From assembly GCA_046346965.1 (NCBI GenBank), contig JAXMHB010000023.1, positions 1 to 48,273 of the forward strand: a DNA stretch of 48,273 nt, in the 5' to 3' direction. The notes below the pieces were generated by a model that made no database searches, was not told the origin of the DNA, and was given only the letters and a program-made list of their open reading frames with translations. A program made the position numbers and the translations under genes. The stretch's first letter is position 1. Each line of letters starts with the position of its first letter. This stretch comes from JAXMHB01 sp046346965. GTDB taxonomy: Bacteria > Pseudomonadota > Gammaproteobacteria > Xanthomonadales > SZUA-5. Of this stretch, positions 7,797 to 16,606 are shown in pieces.

Positions 7797-8417
7797 ATGG
7801 GGAACCTGTTTGTGATCGCGGCGCCCTCGGGGGCCGGGAAGACCAGTCTGGTGCGGGCGCTGGTGGACGCCGATGCGGGGCTGAAGGTGTCGGTCTCGCA
7901 CACCACGCGCGCGCCGCGGCCGGGCGAGGTGGATGGCGAGCACTATCACTTCACCACGCCCGAGCACTTTCGCGAGTTGATCGCCGCCGATCGGCTGCTG
8001 GAACACGCCGAGGTCCACGGCAATTACTACGGCAGCGCGCGCGATCAGCTGGAAGCCGCTTTTGCCGCCGGGCGCGATGTGATCCTGGAGATCGACTGGC
8101 AGGGCGCCCGCCAGATCCGCGCGCGCTTCCCGAGCTGCGTCGGCATCTTCATCCTGCCGCCCTCGCGCGATGCGCTGCTGGAGCGCCTGCACCACCGCGG
8201 GCAGGACTCGGCGGCGGTGATCGCCAAACGCATCGCCAATGCACGTGACGAGATGGCGCATGCGACCGAGTTCGACTATCTGATCATCAATGACCGTTTC
8301 GAGGACGCGCTGGCGGATCTGCGCGCGATCATCCGCGCGGTGCGACTGTCGATGCGGGTGCAGGGACCGCGGCAAGCGCCCTTGCTGCACCAGTTGTTGA
8401 ACCCGGAGGCGCCATGA
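7797..8417 (+). CDS. gmk: Guanylate kinase
   Basis: A 206-residue protein, the usual length, phosphorylating GMP to GDP with ATP. The P-loop is APSGAGKT (residues 9-16). The GMP-binding and guanylate-kinase signature parts are SHTTRAPRPGEVDGEHYHF and NYYGS, followed by DVILEIDWQGARQI. The frame is open far upstream, but only from this ATG does the protein match the family; a GTG 6 bases earlier is an alternative. In many gammaproteobacteria gmk is followed by rpoZ and spoT. Here it is followed by cdd, overlapping by 4 bases (ATGA), so the two are co-translated nucleotide-salvage genes. Confidence 0.97.
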   Translation: MGNLFVIAAPSGAGKTSLVRALVDADAGLKVSVSHTTRAPRPGEVDGEHYHFTTPEHFRELIAADRLLEHAEVHGNYYGSARDQLEAAFAAGRDVILEIDWQGARQIRARFPSCVGIFILPPSRDALLERLHHRGQDSAAVIAKRIANARDEMAHATEFDYLIINDRFEDALADLRAIIRAVRLSMRVQGPRQAPLLHQLLNPEAP

Positions 8418-8815
8418 GCGAGCTGCGCGCGCTGGCCTTGGCGGCCAGCTTTCAGTCCTATGCCCCGCACTCGCAGCTCTCGGTCGGCGCCGCCGTGCGC
8501 TCCAGCAGCGGCGCCTGCTACTCGGGCTGCAACGTGGAGAACGCCTCCTTCTCGATCGGCGGTTGCGCCGAGCGCGCCGCCATCTCGGCAGCAGTGTTGG
8601 CCGAAGGCGCCGCCTTCAGGCTGGCCGCCATCGCCGTGGTCGCGCGCGACGCCCGCGGCCACGAGCTGCCGGTGCCGCCGTGCGGCGCCTGCCGCCAGGC
8701 CATCGTCGAGTTCGGCGCCGAGGCCGAGGTCGAGTTTCTGGGCAGCGCCGGCGATTGGCAGACGGTGCGCGCATCGGCGCTGCTGCCCTATCAGTTCGTG
8801 CTGGAAGCGCGCTGA
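8414..8815 (+). CDS. cdd: Cytidine deaminase
   Basis: This 133-residue protein is the length of the homotetrameric cytidine deaminases. It hydrolyses cytidine and deoxycytidine to uridine and deoxyuridine in pyrimidine salvage. The substrate-binding motif CNVENASFSIGGCAERAA holds the zinc ligand Cys51 and the catalytic Glu53. PPCGACRQAI supplies Cys90 and Cys93. The start overlaps the gmk stop by ATGA, which implies translational coupling of purine and pyrimidine salvage steps. Confidence 0.96.
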   Translation: MSELRALALAASFQSYAPHSQLSVGAAVRSSSGACYSGCNVENASFSIGGCAERAAISAAVLAEGAAFRLAAIAVVARDARGHELPVPPCGACRQAIVEFGAEAEVEFLGSAGDWQTVRASALLPYQFVLEAR

Positions 8816-8913
8816 GGCCGGGCCGCGGCCGCGCGCCCCTGTCCTGCTCGCCGGCAAGCTGGTAAAAAGCGCAGCCCTGCGCCGGGCCGCTGCCCGCAAG
8901 CCCTGATGCCGCT

Positions 8914-11900
8914 GTGACTGCTCCTGCTCCCGATCTACGCCGCCTGCGCCAGCGCCTGGCGGGCGCTCTCGCCGCCGACTACCCGCGCCTGCGCCGCGAC
9001 CTCGACCGCTGGCGCGCCGACGCGCCCGACGCCGAGGCGACGCTCGCTGCGCTGCGCGCGGCGATCGAGCAATCGGCGCAGCGGGTCGAGCAACGGCGCG
9101 CCCGCGTGCCGGCGATCCGGGTGCCGGACGCCCTGCCGATCGCCGCCCGCAGCGAGGAAATCATCGCCGCCATCCGCGCCCATCAGGTGGTGGTGGTCGC
9201 TGGCGCCACCGGTTCCGGCAAGACCACGCAACTCCCCAAGCTGTGCCTGGCGGCCGGCCGCGGCGGCGCCGGACTGATCGGCTGCACGCAGCCGCGCCGA
9301 ATTGCCGCCAAGAGCATCGCGCGACGCGTCGCCGAGGAACTGGAATCGCCGCTCGGCGCCGTGGTCGGCTTTGCCGTGCGCTTTCAGGATCAGGTCGGCG
9401 AGGACGCGCTGGTCAAGTTCATGACCGACGGCATTCTGCTGGCGGAAACGCAGTCTGACCGACTGCTGCGCCGCTACGACACGCTGATCATCGACGAGGC
9501 CCACGAGCGCAGCCTCAACATCGATTTCTTGCTCGGCTATCTGAAGCGCCTGCTGCCCAAGCGCCCCGATCTCAAGCTGATCATCACCTCGGCCACCATC
9601 GACACCAGTCGCTTCGCCGAGCATTTCGGCCAGGCGCCGGTGATCGAAGTCGAAGGTCGCGGCTTTCCGGTCGAGATCCGCTGGCGGCCGATCACCGGCG
9701 ACAAGGAAGAGCGCGCCGACAACGGCTTGTATCAGGCGATCGCCGGCGCGGTGGAGGAACTCGGCCGCGAGGATCCGCGCGGCGACATCCTGGTGTTTCT
9801 GCCCGGCGAGCGCGAGATCCGCGATGCGCACAAGGCGCTGGAGCAGCGCCGTTACGCCCACACCGAGGTGCTGCCGCTGTATGCGCGCCTGTCCGGCGCC
9901 GCGCAGGATCGCGTGTTCCAGCCCGGCCCGCAGCGGCGCATCGTGCTCGCCACCAACGTGGCCGAGACCTCGATCACGGTGCCGCGCATCCGCTTCGTCA
10001 TCGACAGCGGCATCGCCCGCGTCAATCGCTACAGCCAGCGCGCCAAGGTGCAGCGCCTGCAGATCGAGGCGATCTCGCAGGCCTCGGCCAATCAGCGCGC
10101 CGGTCGCTGCGGTCGTCTGTCGGCCGGCGTCTGCGTGCGCCTGTACGACGAGGCGGACTTCCAGCGGCGGCCGCTCTACACCGACCCCGAACTGCTGCGC
10201 TCCTCGCTGGCGGGCGTGATTCTGCGCATGCTGGATCTGGACCTCGGCGATCCGACCAGCTTCCCCTTTCTCGATCCGCCCGGCGAGCGCGCCATCCACG
10301 ATGGCTTCCTGTTGCTGCACGAACTCGGCGCGATCGACGCACATCGGCAGCTGAATGCGATCGGGCGCGCGATGGCCAGGCTGCCGATCGATGTGCGGCT
10401 GGCGCGCTTCCTGATCGCCGCGCGCCCTGGCGCCGAGCGTCCGGGCAGCACGATCGATGTCTCCGAGGAGGCGTTGGTGATCGCCGCCGCGCTGTCGGTG
10501 CAGGATCCGCGCGAACGCCCGCAGGAGGTGCGCGCTCTGGCCGACGCCGCGCACCAGGCCTGGGTGCATGAAAAGAGCGACTTCCTGACGCTGCTGCAGC
10601 TGTGGCAGGCCTACACGCACGAGCACGAGGAGCGCACCCAGAGCCAGCTGCGCGAGTGGTGCCGCACGCATTTTCTGAGCTACCTGCGCATGCGCGAGTG
10701 GCGCGAGCTGCATCGGCAGTTGCTGCTGGTGGTGCGCGAGGAAGGCCGGGACGCGGGACGCGGGACGGCCAAGAGCCGGGACTCGGGACTCGGGACTCGG
10801 GGCTCGGGAGCGCGGGGTCCGGCTGGTTCGGGACCAGCGGCCGCTGCGCGGGTGACGCCGACAGCGGAGCGCCGGGACTCGGGGCTCGGGACTCGGGACT
10901 CGGAGCCGCCTACTGCGCTCACCGATCCGCGTGCTTACGAGGCGCTGCATCGGGCGCTGCTGGCGGCTTTCGTTACCCAGGTGGCGCGCAAGGAGGACAA
11001 GCAGCGCTATCGCGGTCCGCGAGGTCGGGTCGCGCAGATCTTTCCTGGCTCCGGGCAGGCCAAGTCGGCGCCGAACTGGATCGTCGCGGCGACGCTGCTG
11101 GAAACCGAGAAGCTGTACGCGCTGACGGTGGCACGCATCGATCCCGGTTGGATCGAGGCCGCCGCTGCCCACCTCAGCAAGCGCCAGTACTACGAACCCA
11201 GCTGGGACGAGAAAGGTGGCCGCACCGTCGGTTTCGAGGACGTGCTGCTGTACGGTCTGCCGATCGTCACGCGGCGCCGGATCAGCTATTCCGCGGTCGA
11301 TCCGGTGGCTTCGCGGCAGCTGTTTCTGCGCCACCAACTGGTGCGCGGCGAGGGTCCGGCGCGCCATCCGGTGCTGGCGCACAACGCGGCGATGCGCGCC
11401 GACGCCCACGCCAAAGAAGAGAAGCTGCGCCGCCGCGGCCTGCTGCGTGACGAGGAGCAGCTGGCGGAGTGGTTCGATGCGCGCTGCCAGCCGGGCATCC
11501 TCGACTCGCACGCGCTGGAGCGCTGGCTGAAGCAGGCAAGCCCGGCCGAGCGCGAGGCGCTGAAGCTGTCGCTCGATGATCTGGTGATCCCGAGCGCGCG
11601 CGGCGATGAGCGCCTGGAGTTCCCGGACGCGCTGGAGATCGAGGGCGCGCGCCTGCTGCTCAGCTACCAGTTTGCGCCCAACGGCGCCCGCGACGGCGTG
11701 ACCGCGCAGGTGCCGCTGGCGGCATTGCCCGGCCTCAGTGCCGCCGAGGTGGACTGGCTGGTGCCCGGCCTGCGCGCCGAGAAGGCGGCGGCGCTGATCA
11801 AGAGCCTGCCGAAGGCGCTGCGCCGGCATGCGGTGCCGGCACCCGATTTTGCCCAGGCCTTTCTGGAGGCCGCCGAACCGCGTCAGCAGCCCTTTGCGCA

Positions 11901-12945
11901 GGCGCTGGCCGCCTTTCTCAGCCGGGTGACCGGCGCCGAGATCCGCGAGAGCGATTTCGATCCGACTACGCTGCCGCCGCATCTGTTGCTGAATCTGGCG
12001 GTGATCGGCCCCGATGGCTGCACGCTCGCCGAGGATCGCGACCTCAATACCCTGAAGACACGCTTTGCCGAGGCCGCTCGCGCGGCCTTTGCGGCGCGCG
12101 TGGACGCGCTCTACCACCGCGAGCGGCTGAGCGAATGGCCGCTGGATGAGATCCCAGCGGATGTGCGCGCCGAGGGCGGCGCGCGCGCCTGGCCAGCGCT
12201 GGTCGACACCGGCAGCGAGGTGGCGCTGCGCGCCTACGCCGATGCTGGCGAGGCGCAGCAGGCACATCCGCGCGGCGTGCGCCGACTGTTGCTGATCCAG
12301 ATCGACGATCAGCTCCGCTACTGGATGCGCCACCTGAAGCTGAGCGGCGACGCGCAACTGGCCTATGGCGTGGTCGACCGCGTCGACAGTCTGCGCCGCG
12401 ACCTGATCGAGGCCGCCTTTGATCGCGTCTGTGGCGATCAGCTGGGCGAGGTGCGCACGCGTGCCGCCTTCGAGGCCTGGCTGGTGCGCGTGCGACGCGA
12501 ACTCGGGCCGGCGGTGCAGGCGCTGACCGAGCGCGTCGATGCCATCCTGAAGGCGGTCAAGACGCTGCGCAGCGCGCTGCAGCCGCCATTGATGGGCTAC
12601 GCCACCGCCAATCTGCTCGACGCCCGCGAGCATCTGGAGTCGCTGGTGCACCCCGGCTTCCTGCACGAGGTGGGCTTCGAGCGGCTGGCACACTATCCGC
12701 GTTACCTGGAAGGTCTGCGCCTGCGGCTGGAACGCCTCAAGCGCGACCCGGCGCGCGATCAGGCCAAACTGCTGGAGGTGCAACCCTTCTGGCGCGCCTG
12801 GCAGCGGCTGCATGCCGCCCGCCACCCGGACGCCGACACGCTGCGTTGGCTGGTCGAGGAGTTCCGCGTCTCCCAATTCGCCCAGGAACTCAAGACCGCG
12901 GAACCGGTGTCCGCCAAGCGACTGGCGAAACTGGTGGGGGAGTGA
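8914..12945 (+). CDS. hrpA: ATP-dependent RNA helicase HrpA, DEAH box
   Basis: A 1343-aa DEAH-box helicase, slightly longer than the roughly 1300-aa E. coli protein. E. coli HrpA acts in mRNA processing and ribosome-collision rescue. Walker A GATGSGKTTQ is at about 97-106, the DEAH box at 194-197 (IIDEAHERS), SAT in LIITSATIDTSRF, and motif VI is QRAGRCGR. The C-terminal HrpA-specific region ends in FRVSQFAQELKT and VSAKRLAKLV. The start is a GTG, giving MTAPAPDLRRLRQRL. Residues about 611-669 are a low-complexity insert (RDSGLGTRDS-type repeats) where E. coli has a short linker; it comes from a repeat found between genes elsewhere in the window. A long antisense frame is only a shadow of GC-rich codon use. 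Confidence 0.96.
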   Translation: MTAPAPDLRRLRQRLAGALAADYPRLRRDLDRWRADAPDAEATLAALRAAIEQSAQRVEQRRARVPAIRVPDALPIAARSEEIIAAIRAHQVVVVAGATGSGKTTQLPKLCLAAGRGGAGLIGCTQPRRIAAKSIARRVAEELESPLGAVVGFAVRFQDQVGEDALVKFMTDGILLAETQSDRLLRRYDTLIIDEAHERSLNIDFLLGYLKRLLPKRPDLKLIITSATIDTSRFAEHFGQAPVIEVEGRGFPVEIRWRPITGDKEERADNGLYQAIAGAVEELGREDPRGDILVFLPGEREIRDAHKALEQRRYAHTEVLPLYARLSGAAQDRVFQPGPQRRIVLATNVAETSITVPRIRFVIDSGIARVNRYSQRAKVQRLQIEAISQASANQRAGRCGRLSAGVCVRLYDEADFQRRPLYTDPELLRSSLAGVILRMLDLDLGDPTSFPFLDPPGERAIHDGFLLLHELGAIDAHRQLNAIGRAMARLPIDVRLARFLIAARPGAERPGSTIDVSEEALVIAAALSVQDPRERPQEVRALADAAHQAWVHEKSDFLTLLQLWQAYTHEHEERTQSQLREWCRTHFLSYLRMREWRELHRQLLLVVREEGRDAGRGTAKSRDSGLGTRGSGARGPAGSGPAAAARVTPTAERRDSGLGTRDSEPPTALTDPRAYEALHRALLAAFVTQVARKEDKQRYRGPRGRVAQIFPGSGQAKSAPNWIVAATLLETEKLYALTVARIDPGWIEAAAAHLSKRQYYEPSWDEKGGRTVGFEDVLLYGLPIVTRRRISYSAVDPVASRQLFLRHQLVRGEGPARHPVLAHNAAMRADAHAKEEKLRRRGLLRDEEQLAEWFDARCQPGILDSHALERWLKQASPAEREALKLSLDDLVIPSARGDERLEFPDALEIEGARLLLSYQFAPNGARDGVTAQVPLAALPGLSAAEVDWLVPGLRAEKAAALIKSLPKALRRHAVPAPDFAQAFLEAAEPRQQPFAQALAAFLSRVTGAEIRESDFDPTTLPPHLLLNLAVIGPDGCTLAEDRDLNTLKTRFAEAARAAFAARVDALYHRERLSEWPLDEIPADVRAEGGARAWPALVDTGSEVALRAYADAGEAQQAHPRGVRRLLLIQIDDQLRYWMRHLKLSGDAQLAYGVVDRVDSLRRDLIEAAFDRVCGDQLGEVRTRAAFEAWLVRVRRELGPAVQALTERVDAILKAVKTLRSALQPPLMGYATANLLDAREHLESLVHPGFLHEVGFERLAHYPRYLEGLRLRLERLKRDPARDQAKLLEVQPFWRAWQRLHAARHPDADTLRWLVEEFRVSQFAQELKTAEPVSAKRLAKLVGE
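10750..10912 (+). repeat. GGGACTC repeat inserted in the hrpA frame
   Basis: Two tracts of tandem GGGACTC and GGGGCTC heptamers, at about 10777-10809 and 10868-10904, flank a Gly/Ala-rich stretch. They are translated as RDSGLGTRGSG and RDSGLGTRDSE. The reverse complement, CCCGAGTCCC, is a component of the intergenic repeats at 14.1 and 47.4 kb. The insert keeps the reading frame. Confidence 0.8.
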
Positions 12946-13340
12946 GCGGGCTTGGGTGTCGCTTGTCGAACCTGAGTGCAGGGGCAGAACGGGGCGAGGG
13001 ACGCGGAAACGCAAAGGCGGGGCGGGGGTCAAGGGACCAAGTGTGTCGCGCTTGCCTGCACTGTCGCTGGTATGCGTCCTGCGTCCCTGACGTTCGGCGC
13101 GCTTGCAGACCACAAGCGCCACGCCGCGACGGCGCTCCGCAAGCTGCGCATGGCTGGTCCCCCGCCCCCTGCCCCCGCCCCGCTTTTGACCCTACGCACT
13201 CGTGTTGGGAAATAACTTCCCCAACCACCGTTCGTCGGGAAAATTGGCCACAGCTGAGACATTCGACGCTCGACGGACATTTAGCCCGTGGTTGCCGTCG
13301 CAACCCTTGGCAATCGCGCCCTCACTCAGAAAGGACTCCC
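12946..13340. repeat. Intergenic region with degenerate dispersed repeats
   Basis: I see no gene in these 395 bases. They contain a CCCCCGCCCC-rich tract (13160-13190) followed by TTTTGACCCTACGCACTCGT and an imperfect GTTGGGAAAT/AACTTCCCCAAC palindrome (13204-13225). The arrangement is repeated in diverged form at 14232-14300 (ACTTGGCTCCACGCACCCAT, then GTTTGGCAAGAG). GCGGGGCGGGGGTCAA at 13017-13032 is an inverted partner of the C-rich tract. TTCGGCGCGCTTG (13093-13105) resembles TTCGGCGCGCTTA at 14086. Confidence 0.6.
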
Positions 13341-13790
13341 ATGCACCCGATGGTTTCCGGCTTGACCCTGCTCTTGGCTGCGCTCAGTCCCGCTGCGGAG
13401 GCAACCAACCCGCAGGTCGTCGTGGAAGATGGCGCCTTGAGCGCCACGATGGCGAACGGCACCCTGCGAGTGGATTTACGAACCGGCGCACTAGACCTGA
13501 CGCCGTCTCGCGGAGCGGCATGGCAGACCGACACCGCAATGGGATGGCCGCAGGCCAAGGACCCACTCGCGCGCTACGAGCGACTGGTCCTCGATGCGCT
13601 GGCCGACGGCGCCTACGGCGAGGCGCTGGCGATGTGCGCGGGCGACGCCTATCCGGTATCGGCCTTGGCCGGCCTACTGCCAGGGGCTTGCATCCAGCCT
13701 GGCAGCAAGCTGTGCACCAGCAGCACCGCAGCGCTCAGTTACGCGGTCGATGCCTTGCGCGAGTGCGTCGCGCGCGTGCCGTCGCGCTAA
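13341..13790 (+). CDS. Small secreted protein of unknown function
   Basis: A 149-residue protein whose ATG follows AAGGA by 7 bases. The N-terminus MHPMVSGLTLLLAALSPAAEA is a plausible Sec signal peptide, weak in positive charge. Residues 25-60 (VVVEDGALSATMANGTLRVDLRTGALDL) suggest short beta strands. The C-terminal half has four cysteines (CAG, CIQ, CTS, CVA) that could form disulfides in the periplasm. I recognise no family. The gene stands alone between two repeat-rich intergenic regions, and its frame is also open upstream without support for an earlier start. Confidence 0.6.
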   Translation: MHPMVSGLTLLLAALSPAAEATNPQVVVEDGALSATMANGTLRVDLRTGALDLTPSRGAAWQTDTAMGWPQAKDPLARYERLVLDALADGAYGEALAMCAGDAYPVSALAGLLPGACIQPGSKLCTSSTAALSYAVDALRECVARVPSR

Positions 13791-14314
13791 GGAAGCTCTG
13801 AACAAGTCTCGTGAGCCGCGTTGCGAGTCAGGTTCGTCTGCCGCTAGGCACGGTCCGCAGGCCTAGCCCGGCTCTCTAGCCAAGGACCGGTTTGAGGCGC
13901 CGGACGATTCTGGCCGCAACCCTTTGGGACGGGGCTGAATAGTGGACCCTCCGGCCTGCGAACGAGTTCGCAGGCGTTCGTGCCGACGCGCCGAATGCGG
14001 CGCAAGCCGTCGGCCCTCACCCTCGCTGGAGACCCATTCAGCCGCCGTCGCGGCCACGATACTTGATCCGAGTCCCTGTCTCGCCTTCGGCGCGCTTACT
14101 CTCTTCGCAAACTGGCGGCCCCGGGTCCCGAGTCCCGACGCACCCATGTTTGGCAAGAGTCCCTGCCTCGCCTCCGGCGCGCTTACTCGGGCGGCAAACA
14201 GGTACCCGCGACGGTGCACGGAAGCGCGGCAGTGTTGCCCCCCGCCCCCTGACCCCTGCCCCGCACTTGGCTCCACGCACCCATGTTTGGCAAGAGCTCC
14301 CTAAGGCGCGCGGC
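13791..14314. repeat. Repeat-rich intergenic region
   Basis: No gene is supported in these 524 bases. From about 14060 two diverged copies of one unit follow each other: GAGTCCCTG.CTCGCC.TC then GGCGCGCTTACTC, then GCAAAC, then CCCATGTTTGGCAAGAG, beginning near 14070 and 14156. A related copy carries the C-rich tract at 14232-14258 and ends at 14300. The same unit with CCCGAGTCCC tracts recurs at 47.3 kb. Short frames crossing it on both strands are artefacts of repeats without stop codons. Confidence 0.75.
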
Positions 14315-15412
14315 TCACAAGCCCAGAACAGCATCCACGTTGCCGGCGCGGATCGCGGCGATCAGCGTCGGCAATGTGGCCTCCACCTCGCGACGGCCGG
14401 CCGGGCTCAGCAGGAAATCGTAGGCATAGGCGGCGTAGCTGGCATAGCCGCAGATCCCTTGCTGCAGGCAGAGCATCAGCATCATGCGGCTGCTCGGCCC
14501 GCAGTCCAGGCCCAACGCGCAGGCCGCCAGCACCCACAAGGCCTCGCGGCGGTTGCGGTCGGCGGGGAAGTAGGCCGTAGCCCCCAGGCCGGCGCTGTAA
14601 GACCACGCCGGGATGCCTGCCAGCGCGCGCGGATCGCCGGCCGCCAGCACCGCGCGCAAGGTCTCACGCTGACAGGCTTGGCGACGTGCCAGAGCTTGCG
14701 TGGGGTCCTCGCCCGCTGGCGGGCGCGCGACGCAGGGCGCGCTATCGCTGGCACGCAGTTGCGCCGCCAGATCGCCCGCGGCAGCGGCCTCGCGCCGCAG
14801 CGCTTCGCTGGCAAGGATCGGCCCCACGCTGCTGCTGGGCTGCCCCGCCGCGAGGGCCGCCTGATAGGCCTCGCGATTGGCCCAGCCCGCGCGTTGCAGA
14901 TCGAGCACCGGCGGCTTGCTGGCGATCCAGGCGCTGCAGCGTGACTCCGCCTGATGCACCCAGGCCACGAAGGCGGGATCGATGTCCGGCACGCCGGGCA
15001 ATGTGGGCAAGCCACGCAGCAGACGGCGACGGTCGCGCGACAGCTGCTCGCACAGCGCCATCCAGCCGGCCAATTCCTCGATCGCCACCGCATCGCCCGC
15101 CTGCACGCGGCGCCAGAGGGCGTCCAGGCGCTGCGCCAACTCGGCCTCGACGCGCAGCGGATCAAAGCCGAGGCCATCGGGCGGTGGAGGCGCCGGGGTT
15201 GCCGTCGGTGGCGTTGGCGCGGGAGCGGCCGCTGGCGGACGGGCATCCTGCGGCGAGGACGCAGCGGGGGACGTCGCTGCCGAACTCGGTGCGGTGAGTC
15301 CCAGCGCCGGCGGGCTCGCCACTGGTGACACCTGAGCCGTCCAGCGCAGCAGCAGCGCCGCCAGCATCAAGGTCAGCGCCAGCCCCCACCACAGCCAGGC
15401 GCGACGGCGCAT
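14315..15412 (-). CDS. Membrane-anchored protein of unknown function
   Basis: Starting at the ATG of MRRRAWLWWG gives 365 residues; the frame runs on upstream into ribBX but without support. Residues 7-24 form one membrane segment after three arginines, so the bulk should lie in the periplasm. A Pro/Ala/Thr-rich linker (about 30-85) leads to a helical domain with several cysteines (residues 120-365; LCEQLSRDRRRLLRGLP, CLQQGICGYASYAAYAYDFLLSP). It starts 10 bases after the ribBX stop on the same strand, so the two may be co-transcribed. No family recognised. Sel1-like or other helical repeats are not evident. Confidence 0.7.
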   Translation of the reverse strand: MRRRAWLWWGLALTLMLAALLLRWTAQVSPVASPPALGLTAPSSAATSPAASSPQDARPPAAAPAPTPPTATPAPPPPDGLGFDPLRVEAELAQRLDALWRRVQAGDAVAIEELAGWMALCEQLSRDRRRLLRGLPTLPGVPDIDPAFVAWVHQAESRCSAWIASKPPVLDLQRAGWANREAYQAALAAGQPSSSVGPILASEALRREAAAAGDLAAQLRASDSAPCVARPPAGEDPTQALARRQACQRETLRAVLAAGDPRALAGIPAWSYSAGLGATAYFPADRNRREALWVLAACALGLDCGPSSRMMLMLCLQQGICGYASYAAYAYDFLLSPAGRREVEATLPTLIAAIRAGNVDAVLGL

Positions 15413-15422
15413 CGCGGCCTCA

Positions 15423-16511
15423 TCAGTTGCCCGGATGCACGTACTCCACCACCTCCAGACCGTAGCCGGCAAGGCCGACGTAGCGCCGCGGGGTGCCAAG
15501 CACGCGCAGACGGCGCAAGCCGAGATCGGCCAGGATCTGGGCGCCGATGCCGGTCATCCGCCAGGGCGCGGCGGCGGCGTCCTCGTGGCCGCCGGGCGCG
15601 CCCAGGCGGTCGAGCAGCGCCTGATTGTCCGGACGGTCGCCGATCACCACGATCGCGCCGGCGCCAGCGGCGGCGACCTGCGCCATCGCCTGACGCAGCG
15701 GCAGGCCGAAGTCGGCGCGTTCCATGCCGAGCACATCGCTCCAGAAATTCTTGGTATGCACGCGCACCAGCGCCGCGTCCTGCGCGGCCGGCTCGCCGTA
15801 GACCAGCGCGTGGTGCAACTCGTGCGCCAGCACATCGCGATAGACCATCAGCTGGAACGGACCGGCGGGCGTTTGGATGCGCTCCTGATGCACGCGCTCG
15901 ATGGTCTGCTCGGTGGCCAGCCGGTAGCGGATCAGATCGGCAATCGTGCCGATCTTCAAGCCGTGCTGCTCGGCATACACCTCCAGCTGCGGGCGCCGCG
16001 CCATGTGGCCGTCGTCGCCCATGATCTCGACCAATACGCCGGCCGGCTCCAGACCGGCCAGACAAGCCAGATCGACCGCCGCTTCGGTGTGTCCGGCGCG
16101 CGCCAGCACGCCGCCGGGCTGCGCCATCAGCGGAAAGATGTGACCGGGCTGGACGATGTCCTCGGCGCGCGCATTCGGCGCCACCGCGGTGCGGATGGTG
16201 TGGGCGCGGTCGTAGGCCGAGATGCCGGTGGTCACGCCTTCGGCGGCCTCGATCGACACGGTGAAATTGGTGCCCATCCGCGCCGTGTTGCGCGGCACCA
16301 TCGGGCCGATGCCGAGGCGCTTGCAGCGATCGCGCGTGAGGCCCAGGCAAATCAGGCCGCGCGCCTGGCGCGCCATGAAGTTGATGTCCTCCGGCCGCAC
16401 CAGACTGGCCGCCATGATCAGATCACCCTCGTTCTCGCGGTCCTCGTCGTCGAGGATCACGACCATGCGGCCAGCGGCGATGTCAGCAAGGATCTCGGGG
16501 ATGGGGTGCAT
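15423..16511 (-). CDS. ribB: 3,4-dihydroxy-2-butanone 4-phosphate synthase with degenerate GTP cyclohydrolase II domain
   Basis: The 362-aa protein makes DHBP from ribulose 5-phosphate for riboflavin synthesis. Residues 1-205 carry LDDEDRENEGDLIMAA, the substrate and metal site, and GHTEAAVDL. The rest resembles RibA (FQLMVYRDVLAHELHHALVYGE) but lacks the three zinc-binding cysteines and the SLRCDCG motif, so it is the RibBX form with an inactive or structural RibA-like domain. A separate ribA is expected elsewhere. The bases before the ATG are pyrimidine-rich on the coding strand with no Shine-Dalgarno match, because a purine-rich repeat sits there in the opposite orientation. It lies 95 bases after purD; no FMN riboswitch is visible in that gap. 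Confidence 0.93.
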   Translation of the reverse strand: MHPIPEILADIAAGRMVVILDDEDRENEGDLIMAASLVRPEDINFMARQARGLICLGLTRDRCKRLGIGPMVPRNTARMGTNFTVSIEAAEGVTTGISAYDRAHTIRTAVAPNARAEDIVQPGHIFPLMAQPGGVLARAGHTEAAVDLACLAGLEPAGVLVEIMGDDGHMARRPQLEVYAEQHGLKIGTIADLIRYRLATEQTIERVHQERIQTPAGPFQLMVYRDVLAHELHHALVYGEPAAQDAALVRVHTKNFWSDVLGMERADFGLPLRQAMAQVAAAGAGAIVVIGDRPDNQALLDRLGAPGGHEDAAAAPWRMTGIGAQILADLGLRRLRVLGTPRRYVGLAGYGLEVVEYVHPGN

Positions 16512-16512
16512 G

Positions 16513-16553
16513 GGGCGCGGGAAAAGGGGAAAGGGAAAATGGAAAAAGGGGAC
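16513..16553. repeat. Purine-rich GGGAAAAGGGG repeat
   Basis: GGGAAAAGGGGAAAGGGAAA and further A/G runs on the plus strand sit directly before the ribBX start codon. A very similar tract follows nadE at 39336-39382. It resembles a small dispersed simple repeat. On the coding strand of ribBX it leaves a C/T-rich leader. Confidence 0.7.
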
Positions 16554-16606
16554 AGCAGCTGGCGCGGAGCTTAGGTCGTGAGGTGTGTGGTGGATGCAGT
16601 CGCGAT

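Noticed and set aside
8935..13122. A 1395-codon open frame on the minus strand opposite hrpA
   Set aside because: It mirrors hrpA codon structure, has low-complexity Gln/Arg/Ala composition and no domain or start signal. High-GC genes commonly leave such antisense frames open.
13791..14314. Small cysteine/proline-rich genes in the repeat region
   Set aside because: Frames cross repeat units that recur elsewhere in other frames, and none has a plausible ribosome-binding site or homologous family.
16512..16606. FMN riboswitch before ribBX
   Set aside because: Only 95 bases separate it from purD. They hold a purine repeat and none of the conserved RFN motifs.
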